From contig LNKV01000025.1 of assembly GCA_001465935.1 (NCBI GenBank), positions 205,609-269,608 on the forward strand: a stretch of DNA of 64,000 nucleotides, in the 5' to 3' direction. The position numbers and the translations under genes are program-made. Positions 31,129-42,196 of this stretch are shown piece by piece. The DNA comes from Clarireedia homoeocarpa. Taxonomy: Eukaryota > Ascomycota > Leotiomycetes > Helotiales > Rutstroemiaceae. Below the pieces are notes generated by a model, which saw only the letters and a list, made by a program, of their open reading frames with translations, searched no databases and was not told where the DNA came from. Position 1 is the stretch's first letter. Every line of letters begins with the position of its first letter.

Positions 31129-32098
31129 ATGGATAAATTTATTGACGCGCGATTTGAACGCGTCGAGAAGGCTTTAGCTACTCTGATAGCTTCCATATCG
31201 AAATACAACCCCTCGCCAGTTCTTGCCCAAGATCTTGTGGCTGCAGACCAGGAATTGACTGACGGATTATCTCTACGTAAGTTACCCACCTTCCACTGCT
31301 CCGATGCGTGCTCACAGCTTCTCCCAAGTATCCCAGCACCAGCAAAATACCCATACTCTCGCCTCATTACAAGAAACCTCTTCTTCTCTTGATGCACAAA
31401 TTCGCGACACTTTGATTCTCCTTACATCAACGCGCACCGCTCTCCTCGAAACCCCAGCTTCAGAATTTCCAGAACGCACGAACCCAGTCGAATATGGAGA
31501 GCTACTTAGCTATGCACGTCGCATCTCCAAATTCACCATTCCGCCCGATCTCCGACCTAGAAGCAAGGAGGATGGAGACGCAAAACTAGAGGGCTCGCAA
31601 ACAAATGGAAGCGCTACTCCGACGGCCACAATAAACACGAATGGAGCAGCGAATGGAAATGCGATGGAGGTTGACCCTACAACCCAACCCAATGGCAGCA
31701 ATCCTCCTTCTACCGAACCGTCATCTCAGCCCCCACAACAATCTCAAACTTCTCTACCAGCAGAAGACGTACAATGGCTCAATACTCGCAACGATTACCA
31801 GCCATTCGTTCCCTGGGTGCGAGAAGAGGATTTGCGAAGAGGTGCATTGAGCAGCATAGAAAAGCTCATTGCAGCTGGTATCGACCCAGAAGGATACGAT
31901 CCTGACGTTGAAGAGCAGAAAAAGAAAGAAGAAGCCGAGGAAATGGAGAGAAAGGCGGAAGAAGAGCGACTAGCGGAGGAAGAAAAAAGAAAGGCAGCAG
32001 AAGAGAGGAGAGCAAATGCCATTGCTTCTGGAGGTACTGGTGGCACACAAAAACCGAAAGTCTTCCAGTTGGAGGAGTTCGATGACGAGGATGATTAG
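31129..32098 (+). CDS. MED4: Mediator complex subunit 4
   Basis: Exons 31129..31276 and 31329..32098 encode 305 aa. The start MDKFIDARFERVEKALATLI and the following LVAADQELTDGLSL are typical of MED4. The 52-nt intron (31277..31328, GTAAGT..CAAG) was placed to continue the frame into SQHQQNTHTLASLQETSSSL and LDAQIRDTLILLTSTR, a coiled-coil region. The middle domain contains YGELLSYARRISKFTIPP, the most conserved MED4 stretch, and WVREEDLRRGALSSIEKLI. The C-terminus is a long charged helix (E/K/A-rich) ending in an acidic EEFDDEDD. MED4 sits in the middle module of mediator, linking activators to RNA polymerase II. The acceptor site is the least certain point. Confidence 0.9.
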
Positions 32099-32861
32099 CG
32101 AGTTGCTACCTATATTGCTGGTAAGTTTGTGAGATCTTCTTTTGCTTTTCCCTTCGATCTCGTTGCCCCCAAAAATACTTTATGATGATTGTATCAAAAA
32201 ATCGATTAGTCTTGAAGACACACTCCATGGTTACGAATTTTACGCATGCGAGCCTCTCTGAAAGTTCCAACACTTAATTCCATGATTTTCCGAAAGCGTT
32301 ATGGAGCTTTGCTGACTGTCATTTTCCCAGCAGGATAATTATTCTATCTGTAGGCACAACCGACGAACCATTATGTGGTCATACCGGGACTGCTCAACAT
32401 TAGATAGCATGAACAATGAATAGCTTACGCTTGGCAGGAGTTACCGTAGCTTACCAGAATACAAACAATATCACAAACGTCGCATCTCTAGACCAAGTGC
32501 AACTCTTCATCAAATCATAATATGATATCTCGCTCTCTTTTACCCATCCCTTACTATCAATACATTCATGATTAAGAATCTGCGCCTTTACATGCCGCCC
32601 CAATTGCAGTCGTCCCCAATCGTACCAAATTCTTCGCATCGCTAGATAGATGTTTCATACGTTTACACACCGAAAATGCAGCGACGAGAGAAAAAATTGC
32701 ACCAAAGAAGAAGACGAAATCCAGTTCTATAGTACAGCTGGAACAAACACCCGCTACCAAGCCGAACCCAACCCATACCCCTTATTTTCCCCTTTTCTAT
32801 CATTCATTTCACTAAACCCAGGAAATCATGTTTAACCCTGCATACTGGGAAATCAAATTGC
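32099..32861. other. Intergenic, convergent 3' ends
   Basis: 763 bp between the converging MED4 and TM9 genes. Nothing is recognised beyond short chance frames. Confidence 0.5.
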
Positions 32862-34847
32862 TTAATCGATTTTGATGGATCCATAAATCTTCTGGACAAA
32901 TCCCCAGCTGGCGAAATATCCGATAGAACCTTAGAGATATTAGCGATAAGTCAATTGAAAAGATGAAACATCACCCAACTTACCAGTAAGTATGAAAAAT
33001 AGGAACGAGATCAAAGCACTATACCCAATATACAGCACACTTCCCGACAATCCACCGAGCTGCAACTTCGTCACCCGGTATATAAGAGCATTTGCAAACA
33101 CATATCCAGCCGACGCACCAGCCGTCAGGAATGCTCTCCAATGCCAATGGTAGTTTTCGCTGCATAGCAAGAAGTAAATCATGAGGACGGTGACGGCAGC
33201 GCAGGTGATGATCATGAGACCGTAGCAAAGGAAGAGGAAGCCGAACATATAGTAGACTTTGCTGAACCAGATGGAAGACATGATGAAGTATAGCTCGACA
33301 AAGATAGCGCCGAACGGGAGGATACCGACTAGAAGCATGGAGGGGATGGGCTTCATGTAGGTGGTCGAAGGGGGAATTTGGCGTGGGATTTGGTTGGTTC
33401 GGACGGGTGGTTCGATGGCGGGTTGACGGAATCCTACCCAGCTTCCCGCGAAAGAAAGGGGCAAAGAGAAGAAGAACCATATGCAGACGATTACGAGCAT
33501 GGTTGTGAATGGGACTGCGCCGGACGATTCCATGGCCCAGAGGAATAAGTTGAGGAGGAAGAAAGTACCGAACACAATACCAGGAACCAAGGTAGGGGTC
33601 AATGCAATGTTGAGCTTCCATTTCTCACCACCGAATGACTTGTAGACTCTAGCTGAAATATAGCCGCCAATAAACCCTAGAACGGTATAGAGGAGAATCA
33701 TAATTGTGCCCAAAGAGCCGCGATTTGACGGCGAAAGGAAGCCAAGAAGCGCAAAAACAATTGTGAAACCGGTCATCACGAAAAGCTGAGCCCCATTGCC
33801 GAGGAAGACACTCAAAATCAATGGTCGACTGGGTGTGCGGAATACATCCCCGTGAACTAGTTTCCATCCTGAATCCTCTTGTACACCATCCTCGACTGCG
33901 ACAGATGTACCAGAAAGGTCGTCGAGATTGATCGAGTCGAGGCGGTTGTAGCGTTGAATATCCTTTTTCAATGTTCGCATGAGAATTGAGAGGACGGTGA
34001 TAACTAAGAAAACCACAATGACTGCGGAATTTATCAATGAGAACCAATGAATCTTAGGGTCGAAAACGTGAAGATATTTATCCCATCTTGTTGCCCATGC
34101 GGTGCTCGAAGGTTGCCACCAAACACTGTATGAGTATGTCACGCCTGTCTCACCAGATTCTGAAAGCACGACCTGTGGTCCATCCTCTCCGCACTTTGGC
34201 TCACCAGGGTGATTTAACGTCCTAGAAGAAGGCTGTACAATGACGCCAACGACCCTCATCAAACCAGCGGAAACCTCGTGATAGTCTATAAAGATATCGT
34301 AGTGGTTGTTGAGATGTACTTCCTTCTGGTCACTACTCCCTAAAGCAAAACCTTGACTATAGAATCTTGTTTGAGTGATCTCGTCCTCGATCAACTGTCC
34401 TGCAGGCAGCCCGTCCACCAACCAATTCATAGCGAAACCCTGTTGTATCAGTCGGTTTACGAATTTCGCCGACTCTTGGTCAAACTTCTTCTCATCGCAC
34501 AGTTGTACACAGGTTTCATTGACTGCCATCTTGAGCTCGAATGGCGATGTCATGATTCGATCACCGAATAGGATACTGCCTAAACTTTCGGAGACATACT
34601 CGGGCTTCGGATCTGGCCTACAGAAATGGAAGGCGGGACGATAGTAATCCCAAGATACCACGGACCGTAATTGACCATCGTCGTATGAGCCCACGGGGGT
34701 AAGTCGATTGACATATAATGGAACTTTTGCGCCGCTTTTATATGAGGTTGGCGCAACGCCAGGGAGGTAGAATGCTGAGGATAGTTCGGGCGCAACTAGT
34801 AGGGTCGCAAACAGCGCTGCAGATGATGTTAAGTCTCTTAAACGCAT
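32862..34847 (-). CDS. TM9SF / EMP70 family nonaspanin
   Basis: Exons complement(32862..32929, 32984..34847) encode 643 aa. A signal peptide (SAALFATLLVAPELSSAFYLPG) leads into a luminal domain with YVNRLTPVGSYDDGQL and DYYRPAFHFCRP, both family hallmarks. Nine hydrophobic segments follow from about residue 280. A 54-nt intron (32983..32930) near the 3' end restores the conserved tail: FFILTG joins to SIGYFASWGFVQKIYGSIKI, then Asp-stop. The K-x-D ending is the known COPI/COPII sorting signal of this family. Nonaspanins act in Golgi/endosomal trafficking and in adhesion and nutrient responses. It is divergent from LCP5 with a 443-bp gap. Confidence 0.95.
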
Positions 34848-35290
34848 TTTGAAACGGGTAAATCTATGGTTGATCTAAATTAGCCATTGTTCAAGTTGCG
34901 ACGGCGTATACTTTGCACGAAAAGAGGGCTTACATAGGTAGGTTCAACCCTCAAGACTCTCTTATGCTACAACTAGCATGGGATTGCAATAGTAAGAGTT
35001 CCTGTGAATTCCTATCATACGAGTGGACGATCAACTTCCTTAAACTAAAGTGAGATACCAAGAAAGTACGAGATATATCGATTCACAAGTTGAAACGAAC
35101 GACTTTGTAGAATATGGAAAGAGGAGCTTGGACTGGACAGCTTCAATTGATCTGGCCAAATAAGTTCTGAGACGCGGACCATGCTCCGGATTAACTTTAA
35201 ACCGTGTTATCCTTATCGATAAAATAATTTCTAGCAAAAATATCTTTGCGCGAAAAATATTCAACATTTTAAGCAATTCGATTCATAACA
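34848..35290. promoter_or_regulatory. Divergent promoter, TM9SF / LCP5
   Basis: 443 bp between two 5' ends. An AT-rich stretch precedes the LCP5 ATG. No further element is assigned. Confidence 0.4.
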
Positions 35291-36415
35291 ATGGCTGCTG
35301 TGCAAACTTCCCTCCCAGCCTTACTGGCTACGCTCACACAATCATTGGCAGCTGCCAATGACGCGACGCCTGAAAGTGCAGTGATTAGTCCGCCCGCGGA
35401 CGGAATATCTCTTCTCGACGTGAAGAACGAGCTCCTACTGTCCTACCTCCAGAACTTGGTTTTCATCATTCTCCTCAAAATTCGAAATCAGAAGAAAGGA
35501 GACGATTCATCGGAAGACGAAGATGAAAACTTGGATGACCTAGTAGTAAAGAAATTGGTCGAGTTGCGAGTTTACCTTGAGAAAGGTGTTCGACCACTTG
35601 AGGGACGCTTGAAATATCAAATTGATAAGGTCCTTCGCGCCGCGGATGATGCAGCTCGTCCAATTGCGCCTTTGGCAAAGGCCATTACAAATGGGGATGG
35701 GGTGTCGAGCGAAGATAATGATGAGTCTGGATCCGATGATGATAGTGAAGGCGAAGACACAAATGGTGTATCTCTAAAGGTGCCCGAAATCGATGACCTT
35801 CAATATCGACCCAATCCGTCTTCACTTCTACGACCTGCCGCTACCGAGGATGATACGAGGAGCTCATCGGATGGCGTCTACAGACCTCCTCGTATTACAG
35901 CTACTGCTATGCCTACCACTGAGCGTCGCGAAAAACAAGACAAACGTCCAAACAAATCTGCAACATTGGATGAATTCGTCAACACCGAGCTATCTACCGC
36001 ACCACTTGCGGAGCCAAGTATTGGATCTACCATTATAGCTGGTGGAAGAAGATCAAAGAGCGAGAAGGAGAGAAAGGAGGATGCAGAGAGGAAGGAATAT
36101 GAAGAAAGGAATTACGTTAGATTGCCCAAGGAGAGCAAGAAGGACAGAGCGAAGAAGAATAAGGCTGGTGGACGTCAAGATGCTGGATATGGTGGTGAAG
36201 AGTGGAGAGGGTTGGGTGAAGGCATTGACAGGATTGACCGATTGACGAAGAGGAAGAGTGGCGGGAGTGGAATGAAGGATGTATTGGAGAAGAGCAGGAA
36301 GAGAGCAGTTGAGGATGGTCCAAGAGGTAGTGGCATAGAGATGGGCCAAGGGTTCCAGAAGAGACTTAAAACGCTAGACAGTGGAAGGAGGGATAGAGGC
36401 GCCGGCAGACGATGA
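35291..36415 (+). CDS. LCP5: U3 small-subunit processome protein Lcp5 / neuroguidin
   Basis: A single exon encodes 374 aa. The N-terminal Sas10/Utp3/C1D domain is seen as LLDVKNELLLSYLQNLVFII and VKKLVELRVYLEKGVRPLEG with LKYQIDKVLRAADDA. Acidic stretches (SSEDNDESGSDDDSEGEDT) follow, then DLQYRPNPSSLL with VYRPPRITATAMP. The C-terminal half is very basic and ends RRDRGAGRR, as usual in nucleolar ribosome-biogenesis proteins. Lcp5 acts with U3 snoRNA in 18S rRNA maturation. The ATG at 35291 (ACAATGGCTG) has a good context. Length and layout match fungal orthologues; confidence in the family is high. Confidence 0.93.
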   Translation: MAAVQTSLPALLATLTQSLAAANDATPESAVISPPADGISLLDVKNELLLSYLQNLVFIILLKIRNQKKGDDSSEDEDENLDDLVVKKLVELRVYLEKGVRPLEGRLKYQIDKVLRAADDAARPIAPLAKAITNGDGVSSEDNDESGSDDDSEGEDTNGVSLKVPEIDDLQYRPNPSSLLRPAATEDDTRSSSDGVYRPPRITATAMPTTERREKQDKRPNKSATLDEFVNTELSTAPLAEPSIGSTIIAGGRRSKSEKERKEDAERKEYEERNYVRLPKESKKDRAKKNKAGGRQDAGYGGEEWRGLGEGIDRIDRLTKRKSGGSGMKDVLEKSRKRAVEDGPRGSGIEMGQGFQKRLKTLDSGRRDRGAGRR

Positions 36416-37184
36416 GTAATAATTCTCTTTCGATCATAATCAACAGGCAGGGTCTCAAGATCACATCAAGCTGTGGGGAGGCAATCTAAGCTTTTTCGAG
36501 GTCAAACCTTGGTGGATCTACAGTACGACGGGAATATGGTGCCCTACATCTGTTATGGATTCAAACACCGGTTTGATCGTCTCAATTTCCATATCAATCT
36601 TTGAATCACATTATCTCACTATTCTTCCTGACTGACCTATGGGCTTTGCGTTATTCCGCAATCGAGCTTGCCTCCATCATTCAATTACACTAGAGCCACC
36701 TTCACAGCATCGCCATGATATCTCTTCCCTGGTTTCCAGCTGACACCAGTAACTCCAGGAACCTTTCTGAACTCTAGGGCTTTCACGATCCATTCAGCCA
36801 GTGGAAAGTTTTGAAAAGACACTCAGCAGAACCAGTCATAGTGCCAGCACAGTGGATCTCACGTCCTTTCATCTCAACTACTGACTGGTAGCTTGGTCAA
36901 CAGGCAAGGTTCATGAAAGCTAATTCTAGGGTTTGCACATGTCTTGTTGCTGCGATTCTTTATTGATTGAAAAGAAATGAAATCAAATTTTAATACAAAT
37001 GTGAAGAGGTTCAATAAAAATCAATCAAATGTCATACGAAACTGCGTCTCTCGTCGCCGTTTGACCGCAGAAGAAACCACAAACACAAATGGAAGAGCAA
37101 GCTAATATCCCCGATTCCCATCTCATCTATTCAAATGAAATCCTTACCATCTCTACATCTCCATGTCTATCTCTCCAGAGCTCT
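36416..37184. other. Intergenic with a coding-like relic
   Basis: 769 bp between converging genes. It holds the minus-strand relic at 36685..36872; the rest shows nothing recognisable. Confidence 0.45.
36685..36872 (-). pseudogene. Relic of an unknown protein-coding gene
   Basis: Two overlapping minus-strand frames look protein-like and join only with a one-base shift. The first starts at an ATG (36872) and reads MKGREIHCAGTMTGSAECLF. The second reads PLAEWIVKALEFRKVPGVTG, then VSWKPGKRYHGDAVKVALV and TAA (36687..36685). Neither has a plausible intron between them. I do not recognise the family. It could be a gene remnant, or the last exon of a gene I failed to assemble. Confidence 0.35.
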
Positions 37185-38242
37185 CTAATCTTTCCAGAAT
37201 CTATCAAACAGGGTCAGTACGCACTGCATAGTAGTTCGTCAGGGAAACACTCACCGAATAGCATAGTCGCAAAGTTCGCTACTAGTTCCAATAGCACTCT
37301 CACGAACCTTAGCTCCCGTGTGAGGAGCGTTAACCATCCAGTTATCTCTTATGAAGATGCCGACATGGTGGACACGATTCGCACAATCACCGTCGGTTCC
37401 CCAGAAGATGAAATCTCCTGCCTTGGCTTGAGCACGTGGAATCTTCTTGCCGAGGGAAGAGTGGTATTGCTGTTGAGCGGTTCGGGCTGGATTTCCGTTA
37501 GATCGTCATTCACCATGAAGGATGTAAGAGCAAGGAGAAGCTAGACTTACGAATTGTGTAGTGTTCCGCCTGGCAGATGGCGTATTGAGTAAGTCCTTTG
37601 TTAATCTCTCAGCAATGAATCCCCAAAAAACTTTACAACATCAAAATGCATACCGGAGCAATCGAATCCACCGTTACTAGGTCCATCGCATCCACCCCCG
37701 CCGAAAACATACGTGATACCTTCTTTCTTGACCGCCGCATCCACAACATCTTTCCCGCTTGGTTTGCCATGGTTCTGGTCATCCTGAGCGTCATTGTCGC
37801 TCTTCTTCACACAGCATTGGATTCCGCTGTTTCCTGGGCAGTAGCCGGAATGGAATGAACCGCCGGAACATCCATCGCTGGTGTTGAGGCAGAGACCGCC
37901 GGCAGTGTTGGGTGGCTGACAGGTTTTGGCGATGCAGCATTGGATGCTGGCGCTGCCGGGACAATGGCCGGCGACGTTGAAACCGTTGGAGACACATGAG
38001 GAAGTTGCTTTGCAGATTCCATCTCCTTCCTAAAGCGGGGTTAGTATGGGGATGTGAGGAAAGTTCCGGTGAAGAGACCTACAGGTGCACTGGAATATTG
38101 TTAGTATTTGAGCCGTGAGAAGTCAGCAATCGATGGGCTCCTTAGCTACTTACCTGCAAGTAGATCCGCCATCCTCTAGAACGGGAATGGCGACGACAGC
38201 AGAAGCCAAGACGAAAGCTACAAGAGAGATTTTAGAAAGCAT
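37185..38242 (-). CDS. Secreted Cys-rich NlpC/P60 hydrolase-like protein
   Basis: Six exons, complement(37185..37200, 37255..37486, 37551..37595, 37654..38029, 38083..38089, 38154..38242), total exactly 255 codons (254 aa). MLSKISLVAFVLASAVVAIP is a signal peptide. Two cysteine-rich repeats follow (CPGSASIQCC and CPGNSGIQCC, each preceded by GxC..C..G). The NlpC/P60 domain then starts at GITYVFGGGG. The catalytic Cys156 is in GGFDCSGLTQYA and the His in RVHHVGIF (His213). AKAGDFIFWGT and NAPHTGAKVRE fit the domain. Introns are 64, 53, 58, 64 and 54 nt; exon 2 is only 7 nt (38083..38089). Bacterial relatives cleave peptidoglycan, so an antibacterial secreted role is plausible but inferred. Confidence 0.88.
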
Positions 38243-39306
38243 GTTGGAAAATCAAGTTTTAAAGACAAGATGTAGGGATAAGAGTGCAACTTGGAGTATC
38301 TGAGATGCAGTCGAAGACTGGAGAATGAATGAATAGCTGAGTGATGAGGATATCCATCGAAAATAATTTTGAACGACAGTTCGTGAGCATTATATCCTCC
38401 TCCGCTCCCCTTTTACCTTCTCATCACAAATACTACACTCCAGGTTAACATCGCATCGCAGGAACTCAGGATCATCAGCCTCGCATACAAAAATCTCCAC
38501 AACCTTACGGTTCCTCAAGCCACTACGAGCACAGCCTTACCACTTAGCGCACGAATTTACTCCTTGCGACTCTCTCCCGTTGTTAGCGTTGGAGTAGAAA
38601 GGATTAAGTGATGCCTAGTCGTAATCTCATTAGTCTTGGCAGCTAGGCAGAGCTTGTGGTACATCGGGCGAGTGCTGCCGTACCTGAATGACATGGGGAT
38701 CGTAGTAAAATTAGCAGCTCGCTTGGCGTTTGTGGGGTCCGGGGGGGATATCTGTCAGATCTAGGAACCGTCCGAATGGTTATGGGAGAGGTAGAATTGA
38801 AACATGAAACCAGACTATGGGATGAATGCCTTGGGGCTTGGGTCCGAAAGAAAGTGTAGCCTGGATTGGGAATACGAACGTACGATAAAGAGATAGATAG
38901 TGATTATTAACCTGCGCCTGCACGCCTGGAATGCATTTCAGGTTGCGATATTTACAGCAAAACGAGAAATCGATTTAGTAATGAAAAGCAGGAGCTGAAG
39001 AGGGAGCAGCAAGCCAGTATCATGAGATACATTATGTTGAGCAGCAACTGCAGAATCGAGAAAAGCCATCCAGCTCAGCAAGATGCAGATGCAGGCAACA
39101 AAGGAATAAAATAAAGCAATCATGTTTTAAAGAAAGAACACCATCGCCCCAACTCGACCGTCACCAGGAATTGAGCAAGATAACTTTTATAAAGAAAGAA
39201 CACCATCGCCCCAACTCGGCAGTCACCAGGAATTGAGCAAGATAACTTTTATCCGCGAGCATACTCGTCCACCACCAACCACCATTTACTTGCACCGCCG
39301 TCACAA
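38243..39306. other. Intergenic with a 62-bp tandem duplication
   Basis: 1064 bp between the NlpC/P60 promoter side and the 3' end of the monooxygenase gene. No convincing gene is seen. The duplication at 39129..39252 is listed separately. Confidence 0.45.
39129..39252. repeat. Tandem duplication, 2 x 62 bp
   Basis: Copies 39129..39190 and 39191..39252 begin AAAGAAAGAACACCATCGCC and differ at about two bases (CGACCG versus CGGCAG). Confidence 0.9.
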
Positions 39307-41185
39307 CTAATACATCTTTACCAAACCATCCATCCCACCATCCTTTCTCCAATCCTCCAACAACTTAGCCCAAGCACTCGCACCCGCACCATACGGGGCA
39401 TTCTTCTCAGTAACCTCCGGATGCTTACCCACATGTCCCTCGCCATTGAAATAACCCGGCGTACACTGCAGGAAATAAGTCATCATCGGCCCAGCACCAG
39501 TAAGAATATCCTTCACCCATTTATCCTCCGCTTCCTTGCTAGGCTCCACAGCTTTGATTCGCCTGCTCTTACACTGCGCGATAATGTATGCCGTGTGTTG
39601 AGCCTGATGGGTCAAGGTATACATGAAGTTGGCCGAGACACCAGATTGCGTGGTGCCAAAGAAGAAGTAGTTGGGGAAGCCGGCGGTTTGGAAACCGTGG
39701 AAGGTAGAGGGACCTTTCTTCCACTTGTCGTCGAGGATTTGACCGTCGCGGCCGATCACGGTGATACCTGAGCGGCGTTGGTATGCGGTGGTGACTTCGA
39801 ATCCAGTGGAGTAGATGAGTACATCGACGGGGTATTCTTGTCCATCGAAGATGACACCTCTTTCGGAGACTTTGTCAACACCCTTTCCGTTGGTGTCGAC
39901 AAGTTGGACATTGTCTCGATTGAAGAGCTGGAGATATTCGTCGTGGAAACAAGGGCGCTTGCACATGGATGAGTACCATGGTTTGAGCTTCTCTGCGGTC
40001 TCCTTGTCCTCCACCAGTTCATCAACACGAGCACGGATTCGCTCCATCAGTGTGAAATCTGCCATCACCATCATTCGTCCGAGCTTAGCTTGGTCATTGC
40101 AAGCACCAGCCTTACCCATAATAGCCGTAGCAGGATTTAGTGTCCAACCATCCTGAACAAGATCGACCTTTTGACAGCGGTTAGAGATCTGATCATTGAA
40201 GTTCTCCATTCGATCTTCTTGCCATCCAGGCTTGAGGGATGAACAGAAATCTGGAGGCGTGGGCTTGTTATTCCGAACATTGATAGTCGACGGAGTGCGT
40301 TGGAAGATGTAGACATGCTTTGAGTGATTTGCCAAGTGAGGTAACATTTGAACGGCGGTTGCGCCTGTACCGATAACTCCCACACGCTTATCAGCCAGCC
40401 TGTGAAGGTTGCCATTGACGTCACCGCCAGTGACACCGTAGTCCCAACGAGATGTATGGAAAGACTTTCCTTCAAAGCGCTCCATTCCTTCGAGGCCTGG
40501 GAGCTTCAACTTGTGCAAGATACCGGTAGCAGTAATGACGAAGTTTGCACGGAAGACATCATCGCGGTTTGTCTCGACAGTCCAAGAAAGGTTCGATTCT
40601 TCCCACTTCATTTGCTTAGCTTCGGTGGAGAAGATAGTCTTTGGTGCCAAGTCGTACTTCTGCACAAGCATCTGAATGTGTTTGCGTATCTCAGTAGTTC
40701 GGGCATACTTCTCGGTTGGGACATAACCAAGCTCCTCGAGAAGTGGTAGATAGATGTACGACTCAATGTCACATTGTGCGCCTGCATTGAGTTGAAGTTA
40801 GCATGGCTGTTTATACTTCTTTGGTGGGGAATGACAAACCAGGATATTGATTCCAGTACCATGTACCTCCATAACCACCACCCTTCTCGAGGATACGGAA
40901 GTCAGTGACACCTTTCTGAGCAAGACGTGCAGCGGCTAGCAATCCACCATAGCCGCCACCAACAATCAGGACTTCAGTATCCGCAATGATTGGATCCCGC
41001 TTGGTGTTTCCGCCGACCAAAATATCGTCTTGGAAACGGCCGAGTTGTCCCACAGGTTCTTTGTATTGAGTAAGGCCATCAGCACGGATGCGCTTCTCGC
41101 GTTCAATGTGATATTTCTGGACCAGAGCCTGAGGATCAATTGCAGCAATGGGCAGCTCAGGAAGTGTTGCTATACTAGTATCCAT
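39307..41185 (-). CDS. Baeyer-Villiger-type flavin monooxygenase
   Basis: Exons complement(39307..40781, 40840..41185) encode 606 aa. The first FAD site is VLIVGGGYGGLLAAARL, followed by GGYGGTWYWNQYPG-AQCDIE, which is completed by splicing a 58-nt intron (40839..40782). The NADP site is RVGVIGTGATAVQ. The BVMO fingerprint FxGxxxHTxxW is present as FEGKSFHTSRWDYG. Such enzymes insert oxygen next to a ketone, using NADPH and O2. The ATG at 41185 begins MDTSIATLPELP; upstream in-frame codons to 41272 are less likely. No other metabolite gene adjoins it, so a stand-alone catabolic or detoxification role is as likely as a biosynthetic one. Family confidence is high. Confidence 0.93.
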
Positions 41186-42196
41186 TGCAAGATGAATGGA
41201 AGATATTGGGGGAAGTTCTCCAGAGTATCTGGAAGGATATTGCCTTTCTTGCGAGGAAGATCTGGATGGCAAAGTATTTTGAAAGTGTGGGTAGATTGAA
41301 GGAATATAGTTTTTGTAGAAAATGAGAAGATAGTTGGCAGTGGAAACAAGCCGTATCTTTATAGCCAGGTAAATTCAGCAAGGATTTTTTATTTTATTTT
41401 ATTTTTATTTTTATTTTTATTTTTGGACGGCTAGTTTATCTATATTCACTGTGACCACTTGATCTCAGCCCTCGAAGTTACGCCTACTGTTCAAATCGGG
41501 TAGTCGTCGTGAGTGAATGTGCTGCAAAGTCCAACTTGAGATACTTCAACCACATGTTTCATGTTTCATGTTTCACCACAAGTGTAGCTCTTGCTGTATC
41601 TAAGCTATTCGGCGCTCACAGGAAGACGTTCATCGCGGAGAATTGTGCAAGGAACTTCTAATTTTCGTCCATTGTTTCACTTAATGCTAAGCTTCGAGCC
41701 CACTGCTCTGGGAGAAACTTCAAGGCAAGAACATTACTAACGGCTGCCTTCAGCCCAAACCTGAGACATGGAAGTTGGAAAGAATGTTCCTTCCTTCCGG
41801 TAATGCTGCTGCAGACAATTGATCATAGACTTGGGCTCGAAGGATTCGTTGAGCCAGAAGTATAGTATCACCAAGACGGGCCACAACATAGTTACCGACC
41901 CAATGTCTCATTCCAAACCGATAAATTTCCCGGATCGGGGTAACGGCTGCACAGGAGACAGCATAACGGGAAGTCGGACCCCGCTCGAGACCCAGCCAAG
42001 ACGTTGCTAACATAGATATCAGAATATTTGACTGATGAGATACCCCACCATCAAACGTCAAATCTGCACGAGGACGAATTAAGACGTGGATGAGATTAAA
42101 AACCCTGATGTTCAGCAGATCTTGAATGGTTTTTGTGCATGAAAGTCATTGATAGAGTGACATAATATGATACATACATGATTAAAGCCAATAATC
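41186..42196. other. Intergenic
   Basis: 1011 bp. A (TTTTA)n tract lies at about 41385-41425 and three CATGTTT repeats near 41553-41575. A 103-codon minus-strand frame at 41750-42061 has no family signal and is not called. Confidence 0.45.

Noticed and set aside
41750..42061. Minus-strand frame of 103 codons
   Set aside because: Locally protein-like but no family, no start context and no splice partners.
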